From contig JBBIQI010000009.1 in assembly GCA_037442465.1 (NCBI GenBank), forward strand, positions 1-35,212: a stretch of 35,212 bases of DNA, given 5' to 3'. The DNA is from DSNY01 sp037442465. Its GTDB lineage: Bacteria; Pseudomonadota; Gammaproteobacteria; Burkholderiales; Burkholderiaceae_F. A program made the position numbers and the translations under genes. The notes beneath the pieces are model-generated. The model had not been told where the DNA came from and ran no database searches. It saw only the letters and a program-made list of their open reading frames with translations. Of this stretch, positions 1 to 8,304 are shown piece by piece. Within the stretch, counting starts at the first letter, position 1. Every line of letters begins with the position of its first letter.

Positions 1-2
1 CC

Positions 3-2459
3 GCGCCGGTGGCCGCAGCGCCCGAGCCCGCGCCCGTTGCGGCGCCTGCGCCGACGCCGGCTCCTGCGGCCCCCCCCGCGCCGGCGGCGATCGCCGCGGC
101 ACCGGGAACGTCGGACAGCTACACGGTGAAATCCGGCGACACGCTGGGCAAGATCGCCTTGCGAAACAAACCGGCGAACGTCTCCCTCGATCAGATGTTG
201 GTGGCGTTGTTCCGCGCCAACCCGAACGCCTTCGTCGCCAACAACATGAACCGGCTGCTCGCCGGACGCACGCTGACCATTCCGGATGCGTCGGAGGCAG
301 AAGCCATCTCGGCGGCCGATGCACGCCAGGAGGTCGCCGCCCACAGCGCCGATTTTGCGCAGTACAAGAGCCGCCTCGCGCAAGCCGCAGCAACGGCTGC
401 GCCGGTTGCCGCCGCGCCCGCCCCAGCCGCTGCCGCTCAGGGTCGCGTGACGACGAAGGTCGAGGACAAGGCCGTGCCGGCGCCTACGGGTGACCAGCTG
501 AAGATCGCGAAGGCAGAGCCCGCACCCTCCGCGGCGGCCGCAGCCGCGACCAAGGCCAAAGACGAAGAGATTGCCCGGCAGCGCGCGCTGAAGGAGCAAG
601 AAGAGCGCGCCGCCGAACTGAAGAAAGCCAACGAGGCGCTGAAGAAGGCGCTCGAGCTGCAGAGCAAAGCGGGGGCTCAGGCACAGAAACAGGCCGAAGC
701 CAAGACGGATGCACCCGCGCCGCAGGCGGCGTCCGCTCCTGTCGCGGCCCCTGCCAAGACCGAGCCGCCGAAAGCTGAGGCGCCGAAAGTCGAAGCACCG
801 AAAGTCGAGGCGCCGAAGGCGGAAACCCCGAAGGCGGAGCCTCCCAAGGTCGAAGCGGCGAAAGCCCCGTCGCCTGCGCCTGCGCCCGCGCAGGAAACGA
901 GTTTCCTCGACGGACTGTTCCACGACACGACGACGCTGGTCGCTCTCGGTGGGCTCGTCGCGTTGCTGCTGGCGCTCTTGGGACTGAACGTCTACCGGCG
1001 CCGCAAGGTCGAGAAGGGCGAAGAGTTCAAGGCGACCGGCGAGGGTCTGCGCGCCAATTCGCTGTTCGGCGCGACCGGCGGGCGCAGTGTCGATACCGGC
1101 GCAACGAGTACGTTCAACTCGAGCTTCATCCCGGCCGCTTCGCAGCTCGATTCGAACGAGGTCGATCCGGTTGCGGAGGCCGACGTTTACATCGCCTATG
1201 GTCGCGAAGAGCAGGCCGAGGACATCCTCAAGGAGGCGCTGCGGCTGCAGCCTGATCGGCACGCGGTGCGCGTGAAGCTGCTCGAGATCTACGCGCGGCG
1301 CGGCGACAAGGCCTCGTTCAACGCCGTCGTGCAGGAACTGCGCGACCGCACCGGCGGCTCGGGCGAGGATTGGGAACGCGCGGTCAAGCTGGGCCGCTCG
1401 CTCGATCCGTCCAACCCGATGTTTGCCGGGGCCGCCGCGGACGCCGCAGTGCGCGGTCCGACCACGGAGCTGCGGCTGAATCCAAGCACTCGGGATCGTC
1501 CGTCCACGCTGGGCGGGGTGATTGCGCCGCCGGCCACCCTCGGCGGGGCGGCTGCGCGCGAGCCGGTACTCGACACCGGCGGCGCGCCGTCGCAGGGCAC
1601 GGCCGCGAGCATCACATCGCGCTTCGTCCCGGACACGAAAATGACCGCGGACACCGCGATGCAGGTCGATTCGAGGATGACCGCCGACACGGCGATGACT
1701 CCGTCGAATACGGCGCAATCCGTACCGCAGACCCAGTTCGAAGCGACCCTGCCGCTCGAGGAGCCGGCTGCGCCGACGGCGCCGGCCGCACGCGCGGGGA
1801 CGATCGACCCGTTCGGTGCCACGACCGCTGGCGCGCTCGACTTTGGGTCGCTCGACTTCGATCTCGGCGCGACGAAGGCACCACAAGTTCCGGCGCCGAC
1901 GCCAGCACCGGCTGCGGCCCCGAAACCTGCGCCTGCCGTCGCGCCCGCCATGGCGAAGGCGCCCGACCTCGACATCAGCTTCCCGCCAACCAACGTGCCC
2001 AGCGCATCGCCGAGCCCGACCGGCGCGCGCCCGGCCTTGCCCGAGGTCGATTTGAACCTGCCGACCCGCGCGCCAGCGCCGCCGTTCGCCGCACCGGCGG
2101 CCAGCGCGGCCACGTCGGCGCTCGAAGAGGCGCTGTCGCGTCCGACCCTGCTCGGCGAGGTGGGTGCGCTGCCCGACGAGCAGGCGCCACGTCTGACGTC
2201 GAACACCGACCAGGCGACGGTGCCCCTGATCGATTTCGATCTGACCGGCTCCGATGTGGAGATCGGCGGCCGTCGTACCGAGACGCAAGCGGGCAGCCCG
2301 CTCGCCGCGCAGATGGCCACCAAGCTCGATCTGGCGCGGGGCTACATCGATCTCGGCGTCAAGGACGGCGCGCGCGAGCTGCTCGAGGAAGTCATGCGCG
2401 ACGGTACGCGCGAGCAACGCCAGTCCGCGGTCGAGCTGCTCAAGCAGGTCGACGCGTAA
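3..2459 (+). CDS. fimV: FimV/HubP-type polar hub protein, 5' end outside window
   Basis: The reading frame is open to the left edge, so the start codon and probably the signal peptide are missing. Residues are counted from the codon at 9. A Pro/Ala-rich stretch is followed by a LysM peptidoglycan-binding domain at about 37-93 (YTVKSGDTLGKIA is visible). A charged coiled coil lies at about 183-236 and a Pro-Lys-Glu repeat at about 252-286. One membrane helix spans about 308-330 and is followed by Arg/Lys. After it come a cytoplasmic TPR-like segment at about 385-470, a long acidic Pro/Ala/Thr linker, and the conserved FimV C-terminal helical domain in the last 45 residues (DLARGYIDLGVKDGARELL). 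Proteins of this family sit at the cell pole, bind peptidoglycan and organise type IV pili, flagella or chromosome partners. FimV next to truA is the standard order in beta- and gammaproteobacteria. Confidence 0.93.
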   Translation, partial: APVAAAPEPAPVAAPAPTPAPAAPPAPAAIAAAPGTSDSYTVKSGDTLGKIALRNKPANVSLDQMLVALFRANPNAFVANNMNRLLAGRTLTIPDASEAEAISAADARQEVAAHSADFAQYKSRLAQAAATAAPVAAAPAPAAAAQGRVTTKVEDKAVPAPTGDQLKIAKAEPAPSAAAAAATKAKDEEIARQRALKEQEERAAELKKANEALKKALELQSKAGAQAQKQAEAKTDAPAPQAASAPVAAPAKTEPPKAEAPKVEAPKVEAPKAETPKAEPPKVEAAKAPSPAPAPAQETSFLDGLFHDTTTLVALGGLVALLLALLGLNVYRRRKVEKGEEFKATGEGLRANSLFGATGGRSVDTGATSTFNSSFIPAASQLDSNEVDPVAEADVYIAYGREEQAEDILKEALRLQPDRHAVRVKLLEIYARRGDKASFNAVVQELRDRTGGSGEDWERAVKLGRSLDPSNPMFAGAAADAAVRGPTTELRLNPSTRDRPSTLGGVIAPPATLGGAAAREPVLDTGGAPSQGTAASITSRFVPDTKMTADTAMQVDSRMTADTAMTPSNTAQSVPQTQFEATLPLEEPAAPTAPAARAGTIDPFGATTAGALDFGSLDFDLGATKAPQVPAPTPAPAAAPKPAPAVAPAMAKAPDLDISFPPTNVPSASPSPTGARPALPEVDLNLPTRAPAPPFAAPAASAATSALEEALSRPTLLGEVGALPDEQAPRLTSNTDQATVPLIDFDLTGSDVEIGGRRTETQAGSPLAAQMATKLDLARGYIDLGVKDGARELLEEVMRDGTREQRQSAVELLKQVDA
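762..866 (+). repeat. 15-bp tandem coding repeat in fimV
   Basis: Seven consecutive 15-bp units each encode a five-residue block (EPPKA, EAPKV, EAPKV, EAPKA, ETPKA, EPPKV, EAAKA). The typical unit is GAGGCGCCGAAAGTC. The repeat sits between the coiled coil and the membrane helix and probably forms an extended periplasmic spacer. Unit number is likely to vary between strains through slippage. Confidence 0.85.
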
Positions 2460-2473
2460 GCGGTCGATCCGGC

Positions 2474-2504
2474 AGTCGCCGGCACGTGGAGCGTGCCGGC
2501 GACT
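2474..2504 (+). terminator. Perfect 13-bp hairpin between fimV and truA
   Basis: AGTCGCCGGCACG at 2474-2486 and its exact reverse complement at 2492-2504 flank a 5-nt loop (TGGAG). The hairpin begins 14 nt after the fimV stop codon and ends 15 nt before the truA ATG. No T-tract follows, so it is not a classical intrinsic terminator. It could be a processing or attenuation signal, an mRNA 3'-end stabiliser for fimV, or a modulator of truA translation. Confidence 0.6.
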
Positions 2505-2519
2505 CATTCGGTCGTCGCC

Positions 2520-3302
2520 ATGCGACTCGCGCTGGGGCTCGAGTACGACGGCAGCGCGTTCACCGGCTGGCAGACGCAGCCCGGCGGCACCGGCGTGCAG
2601 GATGCGCTCGAGCGCGCGCTCGCGGCGTTCGCGACCCATCCGGTGGCGACCATCTGCGCCGGACGCACCGACGCCGGCGTTCATGCGACCTACCAGGTCG
2701 TGCACTTCGACACCCTGCTCGAGCGGCCGCTACAATCGTGGGTGCGCGGTGTCAACCGCTGGCTGCCACGATCGGCCGCGGTGCGCTGGGCGGCGCGCGT
2801 GCCCGACGACTTTCACGCGCGCTTCGGTGCCCGCGCGCGCCGCTACGACTATTGGCTGCTGAACGACCCGGTTCGCTCGCCGCTGGCCGAACGACGCGTC
2901 GGCTGGGTCTACCGACCGCTCGACGTCGACGCCATGCGCGCCGCCGCCATCCATCTGGTCGGGGAGCACGACTTCACATCGTTTCGCGCGGCCGAATGTC
3001 AGGCGGCCTCGCCCGTGCGCGAGTTGCGCGAGCTGCGCATCGACCGCTTCGGCCGGTTGATCCGTCTGCGTTTCGTCGCCAACGCGTTCCTGCATCACAT
3101 GGTGCGCAACCTCGTCGGCACGCTCGTGTACGTCGGATTGGGCCGGCAGCCCCCCGGTTGGGTGCGGGCGGTCATCGAAGCCCGCAGCCGCGCCGCCGCA
3201 GCGCCGACGTTCTCGGCCGTCGGGTTGTATCTGACGCACGTCCAGTACGATCCGACGCTGGCATTGCCGGCGCCGCTCGACGCGATGCCGTTGCCGGGAT
3301 GA
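2520..3302 (+). CDS. truA: tRNA pseudouridine(38-40) synthase TruA
   Basis: This 260-residue enzyme isomerises uridines 38-40 in the anticodon arm of many tRNAs. The catalytic Asp51 lies in the family motif GRTDAGVHA, and the N-terminal LGLEYDGSAFTGWQ is diagnostic. I chose ATG 2520 because homologous proteins begin directly with the strand before YDG. An in-frame GTG at 2493 lies inside the hairpin stem and would add nine residues of no known homology. No clear ribosome-binding site precedes the ATG. The stop codon overlaps the trpF start (ATGA), which indicates translational coupling. Confidence 0.95.
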   Translation: MRLALGLEYDGSAFTGWQTQPGGTGVQDALERALAAFATHPVATICAGRTDAGVHATYQVVHFDTLLERPLQSWVRGVNRWLPRSAAVRWAARVPDDFHARFGARARRYDYWLLNDPVRSPLAERRVGWVYRPLDVDAMRAAAIHLVGEHDFTSFRAAECQAASPVRELRELRIDRFGRLIRLRFVANAFLHHMVRNLVGTLVYVGLGRQPPGWVRAVIEARSRAAAAPTFSAVGLYLTHVQYDPTLALPAPLDAMPLPG

Positions 3303-3943
3303 CTCGCACCCGAATCAAGATCTGCGGAATGACGCGCGCCGCCGATATCGCGGCGGCGGCTGCGCTCGGCGCCGACGCGGTCGGTTTCGTGCGGTATCCG
3401 GGCAGCCCGCGCCATGTCGATCTTGCGCAACTGAGATCGCTCGTTCGCGAGGTGCCGGCGTTCGTCACACCGGTGCTGCTGTTCGTCAATGCCGCCGCGG
3501 ACGACATCCGCGCGGCGCTGGAGGTCGCGCCGAATGCGTTGCTGCAGTTCCATGGCGACGAAACCGAGTCCGATTGCCTTCGCTACGCGCGGCCGTACGT
3601 GCGCGCCGTGCGCATGGCGGAGGGCGTCGATTTGTTAGACTGCGCGGCCGCCTTCGCCAGCGCGTTGGCCTTGTTGGCCGATGCACCGACGGCGCGCTAC
3701 GGTGGCGGCGGACGCCCGTTCGACTGGTCGCGGCTGCCGCCGCCGGCGGCGCGGCGCAAGCCGCTCGTGCTCGCCGGCGGGCTGGACGCCGACAATGTCG
3801 GTGCCGCGATCAGGCGGGTGCGGCCGTATGCGGTCGACGTGGCGAGCGGTGTGGAGGATTCACCGGGCGTCAAGAGCGCCGACAAGCTGAAACGATTCTT
3901 CGCCGCCGTGCGCGCGGCGGATGCGGAACCGAATCCGACATGA
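3299..3943 (+). CDS. trpF: Phosphoribosylanthranilate isomerase TrpF
   Basis: This 214-residue TIM-barrel enzyme carries out the Amadori rearrangement of phosphoribosylanthranilate to CdRP in tryptophan synthesis. The catalytic cysteine is in KICGMTR near the N-terminus. The general-acid Asp sits six residues before the tyrosine of YGGGGRPFDW. The phosphate-binding LAGGLDADNV and the terminal VASGVEDSPGVKS are both present. The gene overlaps truA at its start and trpB at its end by ATGA, so the three are translated together. The trpF-trpB-trpA grouping without trpC/trpD is typical of betaproteobacteria. Confidence 0.96.
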   Translation: MTRTRIKICGMTRAADIAAAAALGADAVGFVRYPGSPRHVDLAQLRSLVREVPAFVTPVLLFVNAAADDIRAALEVAPNALLQFHGDETESDCLRYARPYVRAVRMAEGVDLLDCAAAFASALALLADAPTARYGGGGRPFDWSRLPPPAARRKPLVLAGGLDADNVGAAIRRVRPYAVDVASGVEDSPGVKSADKLKRFFAAVRAADAEPNPT

Positions 3944-5190
3944 AGCCATACGATCTTCCGGACGCGCGCGGGCACTTCGGCCGGTACGGCGGCATCTTCG
4001 TCGCGGAGACGTTGATGCACGCGCTCGAGGAACTGCGCGATGCGTACCAGCGCTATCGCAAGGATCCGGAGTTCGTCGCCGAGTTCGAGCGCGAACTGCG
4101 GCAGTACGTCGGTCGTCCGAGCCCGATCTATCACGCGAAGCGCTGGAGCGAGAAGCTCGGCGGTGCGCAGATTTATCTGAAGCGCGAAGACCTGAACCAC
4201 ACCGGCGCGCACAAGATCAACAACACGGTCGGTCAGGCCCTGCTGGCCAAACGCATGGGCAAGCCGCGCGTGATCGCCGAAACCGGCGCCGGCCAGCACG
4301 GCGTGGCCACCGCCACGGTCGCCGCGCGTTTCGGCATGCAGTGCGTCGTCTACATGGGCGCCGAAGACGTCGGCCGGCAGGCGGCGAACGTCTACCGGAT
4401 GAAGCTGCTCGGTGCCGAAGTCGTTCCGGTCGAAAGCGGCTCGCGCACGCTGAAGGACGCGCTGAACGAAGCGATGCGCGACTGGGTCACCAACGTCGAG
4501 AACACCTTCTACATCATCGGCACGGTGGCCGGCCCACACCCGTATCCGATGATGGTGCGCGACTTCAACTCGGTCGTCGGCAAGGAGTGCGTGCAGCAGA
4601 TGCCCGCGATGGCTGGCCGCCAGCCGGACTACGTGATCGCGTGCGTCGGCGGTGGCAGCAACGCGATGGGCATTTTCTACGACTACATCCCGCACGAGAA
4701 CGTCAGGCTCGTCGGTGTCGAAGCCGCCGGCGAGGGGCTGACCACGATGCGGCACGCGGCCAGCCTGCAGCGCGGGACCCCCGGCGTGTTGCACGGCAAT
4801 CGCACGTATCTTCTGCAGGACGAAAACGGTCAGATCACCGAGACGCACTCGATCTCGGCGGGACTCGACTATCCGGGCGTCGGCCCGGAGCACGCGTGGC
4901 TGAAGGACACGGGGCGCGCCGAGTATGTCGGCGCCACCGACGCGGAGGCGCTGCAGGCGTTCCACGATTGCTGCCGGATCGAAGGCATCATCCCCGCGCT
5001 GGAGTCCAGCCACGCGCTGGCGCATGCGGCCAAGCTCGCGCCGACGCTGCCGAAAGACGGCGTGCTGCTGGTGAATCTTTCCGGCCGCGGCGACAAGGAC
5101 CTGCACATCGTCGCCGAGGCGAGCGGGCTCGAGTTCTTCTGCCGTGCGTCTTGCCGCGAGGCGACGCTGGCCTGGCGCAAGGGCCGCTGA
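3940..5190 (+). CDS. trpB: Tryptophan synthase beta chain TrpB
   Basis: This 416-residue PLP enzyme condenses indole, channelled from TrpA, with L-serine. The PLP Schiff-base lysine is Lys92 in GAHKINN. The catalytic Glu114 lies in AETGAGQHG. The phosphate-binding loop CVGGGSNA and the C-terminal NLSGRGDKD are intact. After GRGDKD the protein continues for about 30 residues with an unusual Cys-containing tail (FFCRASC), making it roughly 15-20 residues longer than the common form. The start overlaps trpF (ATGA) and the stop shares one base with the trpA start (TGATG). Confidence 0.96.
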   Translation: MKPYDLPDARGHFGRYGGIFVAETLMHALEELRDAYQRYRKDPEFVAEFERELRQYVGRPSPIYHAKRWSEKLGGAQIYLKREDLNHTGAHKINNTVGQALLAKRMGKPRVIAETGAGQHGVATATVAARFGMQCVVYMGAEDVGRQAANVYRMKLLGAEVVPVESGSRTLKDALNEAMRDWVTNVENTFYIIGTVAGPHPYPMMVRDFNSVVGKECVQQMPAMAGRQPDYVIACVGGGSNAMGIFYDYIPHENVRLVGVEAAGEGLTTMRHAASLQRGTPGVLHGNRTYLLQDENGQITETHSISAGLDYPGVGPEHAWLKDTGRAEYVGATDAEALQAFHDCCRIEGIIPALESSHALAHAAKLAPTLPKDGVLLVNLSGRGDKDLHIVAEASGLEFFCRASCREATLAWRKGR

Positions 5191-6074
5191 TGTCGCGCAT
5201 CCGGCAACGGTTCGAAGCGCTCGCGCGCGCCGGCCGCAAAGGGCTGATTCCGTACATCGCCGCCGGCGATCCAACCCCCGAGTTGACGGTTGCGCTGATG
5301 CACGCGCTCGCGCGGGCGGGCGCCGACGTGATCGAACTCGGCGTGCCGTTCTCCGATCCGATGGCCGACGGCCCGGTGATCCAGCGCGCGACCGAACGCG
5401 CGATCCGCCAAGGTGTCGGGCTGAAGCAATCGCTCGCGATGGTCGCGGAGTTTCGGCGCGGCGATGCGACCACGCCGGTCGTGCTGATGGGCTATGCGAA
5501 TCCGATCGAGCACTTCGGCCGCTGCGAGTTCGCGCAGGCAGCGCAGGCCGCCGGCGTCGACGGCGTGCTCGTCGTCGACTACCCGCCGGAGGAATGTGAG
5601 GACTTCGCCGCCGACATGCGGGCGCACGACATCGATCCGATCTTTCTGCTCGCACCGACCTCGACCGAGGAACGCATCGAGCGCGTGGCGCGCGTGGCGT
5701 CCGGCTACGTCTACTACGTCAGCTTGAAAGGCACGACCGGTGCCGGCCACCTCGACATCGCAAGCGTGGCCGCGAGAATCCCGGCGATCAAGGCGAAGAT
5801 CGCGCTGCCGGTCGGGGTGGGATTCGGTATCCGCGATGCGGCCAGCGCCCGGGCGATCGCGCGGGTCGCCGACGCGGTGGTCATCGGCAGCAGGATCATT
5901 CAGGAACTGGAGGACGTGCCGCGCGAGCGGGCCGTCGACGCGGTTGCTGCGCTGGTCGCGGAGATTCGCCGCGCGATCGACGAAATCGGAACTGCCAACG
6001 AGACCGTGGCCCACGTCTCCAACCCCGCTGCGTCGGCGTGGGCGCGGGGCGCGACCGGCACTTCGCGGAGGTAA
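5190..6074 (+). CDS. trpA: Tryptophan synthase alpha chain TrpA
   Basis: This subunit cleaves indole-3-glycerol phosphate to indole and glyceraldehyde 3-phosphate and channels indole to TrpB. Catalytic residues fall at the canonical positions Glu49 and Asp60 (IELGVPFSDPMADGP). Loop 6 (SLKGTTGAG) and the phosphate-binding VGVGFGI are present. At 294 residues it is about 25 longer than usual. The last 27 residues are an Ala/Gly/Ser/Thr-rich tail without recognisable structure, and the codons at its end carry the accD ribosome-binding site. The tail may come from loss of an earlier stop codon. Confidence 0.95.
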   Translation: MSRIRQRFEALARAGRKGLIPYIAAGDPTPELTVALMHALARAGADVIELGVPFSDPMADGPVIQRATERAIRQGVGLKQSLAMVAEFRRGDATTPVVLMGYANPIEHFGRCEFAQAAQAAGVDGVLVVDYPPEECEDFAADMRAHDIDPIFLLAPTSTEERIERVARVASGYVYYVSLKGTTGAGHLDIASVAARIPAIKAKIALPVGVGFGIRDAASARAIARVADAVVIGSRIIQELEDVPRERAVDAVAALVAEIRRAIDEIGTANETVAHVSNPAASAWARGATGTSRR

Positions 6075-6077
6075 GAC

Positions 6078-6944
6078 ATGAGTTGGCTCGAGAAACTGCT
6101 GCCGCCGCGTATCAAGCAGGGCGGCACGCGCAAGAGCGTTCCGGAAGGCGTGTGGACCAAGTGTCCCAGTTGCGAAGTCGTGCTGTACAGCGCCGAACTG
6201 GAGCGCAGCCTGCAGGTGTGCCCCAAGTGCAACCACCACTTGCGCATCCGCGCCCGTGAGCGCCTCGATGCCCTGCTCGATGGCGAGGGACGCTATGAGA
6301 TCGGCGTGGAAGTGGTGCCGGTCGACGCGCTGAAGTTCAAGGACAGCCGCAAGTACACGGAGCGCCTGCAGGAGGCGATGCAGGACACGGGCGAAACCGA
6401 TGCGCTGGTCGTGATGGGCGGATCGATCCGGGCGCTGCCGGTGGTCGTCGCCTGCTTCGAGTTCGAGTTCATGGGCGGCTCGATGGGCTCGGTCGTAGGC
6501 GAGCGTTTCGTGCGCGGCGTGCAGACCGCGATCGAACAAAAGGTGCCTTTCGTTTGCATCACCGCCACCGGCGGCGCGCGCATGCAGGAAGGACTGCTGT
6601 CGCTGATGCAGATGGCCAAGACCACCGCGATGATCGCCAAGCTCGGCGAGGCGAAGCTGCCTTTCATCTCGGTGCTGGCCGACCCGACGATGGGCGGCGT
6701 CTCGGCGAGCTTCGCGTTCATGGGCGATATCGTGATCGCCGAGCCGAAGGCGTTGATCGGCTTCGCCGGCCCGCGCGTGATCGAGCAGACGGTGCGCGAG
6801 AAGCTGCCCGAAGGTTTCCAGCGCGCCGAGTTCCTGCAGCAGAAGGGGGCGATCGACATGATCGTCGACCGGCGCGAGCTGCGCGACCGGATCGCCGCAC
6901 TGCTCGCGTTGTTGTTGCGGCAGCCGGTCGACGCGATCGCTTGA
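6078..6944 (+). CDS. accD: Acetyl-CoA carboxylase carboxyltransferase subunit beta AccD
   Basis: This 288-residue protein is the zinc-ribbon subunit of the carboxyltransferase that makes malonyl-CoA for fatty acid synthesis. Zinc ligands are Cys29, Cys32, Cys48 and Cys51 (CPSC and CPKC). The crotonase-fold carboxyltransferase domain follows, with ATGGARMQEG and GGVSASFA. A ribosome-binding site GGAGG at 6067-6071 overlaps the end of trpA and lies 6 nt before the ATG. The next gene is folC after 52 nt; accD-folC linkage is common in proteobacteria. Confidence 0.97.
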   Translation: MSWLEKLLPPRIKQGGTRKSVPEGVWTKCPSCEVVLYSAELERSLQVCPKCNHHLRIRARERLDALLDGEGRYEIGVEVVPVDALKFKDSRKYTERLQEAMQDTGETDALVVMGGSIRALPVVVACFEFEFMGGSMGSVVGERFVRGVQTAIEQKVPFVCITATGGARMQEGLLSLMQMAKTTAMIAKLGEAKLPFISVLADPTMGGVSASFAFMGDIVIAEPKALIGFAGPRVIEQTVREKLPEGFQRAEFLQQKGAIDMIVDRRELRDRIAALLALLLRQPVDAIA

Positions 6945-6996
6945 CCGGCCCGCGCACGCCGGCTGCGGGGCGGCGGACGACTTCGGTGTCCCGCTG

Positions 6997-8304
6997 ATGG
7001 AAGCGATCGCGTCCGCGCTGGATGCCTGGCTCGCGCGCATCGAGCGGCTGCATCACCGGCCGATCGACCTCACGCTCGACCGGGTGCGAACGGTCGCCGA
7101 GCGGCTCGACCTGCGGTTCGACTGCCCGGTCTTCGTCGTCGGCGGCACCAACGGCAAGGGCTCGACCTGCGCGATGCTCGACAGCATGCTGCGCGCGGCC
7201 GGCTATCGCGTCGGCCTGTATACCTCGCCGCACCTGCTGCGTTTCAACGAGCGCGCGAGAATCGATGGCGTGGAGGCCAGCGACGCGGCGCTGATCGAGC
7301 AGTTCGAAGCCGTCGACGCGGCGCGCGCCGGCACATCGCTCACCTACTTCGAATTCACCACGCTTGCGGCCCTGCGACTGTTCGCGCAGGCGCGGCTGGA
7401 TGCACTGGTGCTCGAAGTGGGGCTGGGCGGGCGGCTGGACGCGGTCAACATCGTCGACGCCGACTGCGCGGTCGTGACCTCGATCGCGCTGGACCACGTC
7501 GACTACCTCGGACCGACGCGGGAGCGGATCGGATTCGAGAAGGCGCACATCTACCGCAGCGCTCGGCCGGCGATCTGCTGCGACCCGGATCCGCCGGCGT
7601 CGCTGCTGGACGTGGCCTCGCGGCTCGGCGCGGACCTGTGGCGCCTGGGCCGCGACTTCAACTACGCGGGCGACCGGCAGCAGTGGGCGTATGGCGGCCG
7701 CACGCAGCGCCGCAGCGGCCTGCCCTATCCGGCGCTGCGCGGTGCCAATCAGCTGCTCAATGCGTCGGGCGCGCTGGCGGCGCTCGAAGCGCTGGCGCAG
7801 CGGCTGCCGGTCAGCCAGCAGGCGGTGCGGCAGGGATTGCTCACGGTCGATATCGCCGGCCGCTTCCAGGTCTTGCCGGGCCGGCCCGCGGTAATCCTGG
7901 ACGTGGCGCACAACCCGCACGCGGCGGCGGTCACGGCGAGCAACCTCGATGCGATGGGTTTCTACCCGCAGACGCACGCCGTGTTCGGCATGTTGCGCGA
8001 CAAGGACATCGACGGTGTCATCGCAAAGCTGCTCGATCGAGTGGATCGCTGGCATCTGGCGCCGACACCGGGCGAACGCGGACTTCGCGCGGACGCGCTC
8101 GCCGAACGCGTACGCGCCGTCGGGCGCGCGGCTGGCGTCGCCCCGGCCTGCGAGACCTACGCGTCGATCGAGGCGGCGTATCGCGGTGCGCTCGGCGCCG
8201 CGAGCGTCGATGATAGGATTCTCGTTCTCGGAAGTTTCTTCACCGTCGCCGGCGCGCTGCGCGCGCGAACCGTCGACAAAGTGAGGCAAGGGGTGGATTG
8301 CTGA
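6997..8304 (+). CDS. folC: Bifunctional folylpolyglutamate/dihydrofolate synthase FolC
   Basis: This 435-residue Mur-ligase-family enzyme adds glutamate to dihydropteroate and to folates in the cytoplasm. The ATP-binding P-loop GGTNGKGST, the folate-loop TSPHLLRFNERARI, the magnesium site LEVGLGGRLDAVN and ALDHVDYLG are all present. The C-terminal domain contains VLDVAHNPHA, shared by Mur-type ligases. The stop codon overlaps the start of the SPOR-domain gene by one base, so the two are translationally coupled. Confidence 0.96.
   Translation: MEAIASALDAWLARIERLHHRPIDLTLDRVRTVAERLDLRFDCPVFVVGGTNGKGSTCAMLDSMLRAAGYRVGLYTSPHLLRFNERARIDGVEASDAALIEQFEAVDAARAGTSLTYFEFTTLAALRLFAQARLDALVLEVGLGGRLDAVNIVDADCAVVTSIALDHVDYLGPTRERIGFEKAHIYRSARPAICCDPDPPASLLDVASRLGADLWRLGRDFNYAGDRQQWAYGGRTQRRSGLPYPALRGANQLLNASGALAALEALAQRLPVSQQAVRQGLLTVDIAGRFQVLPGRPAVILDVAHNPHAAAVTASNLDAMGFYPQTHAVFGMLRDKDIDGVIAKLLDRVDRWHLAPTPGERGLRADALAERVRAVGRAAGVAPACETYASIEAAYRGALGAASVDDRILVLGSFFTVAGALRARTVDKVRQGVDC

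Noticed and set aside
4869..7040. Very long open frames opposite trpA-accD, and similar ones at 3697-5655, 14755-17220 and 21309-23708 (minus strand)
   Set aside because: They are antisense to clearly conserved genes, show no family motifs, and have the Arg/His/Asp/Ala-rich composition typical of shadow frames in very GC-rich DNA.
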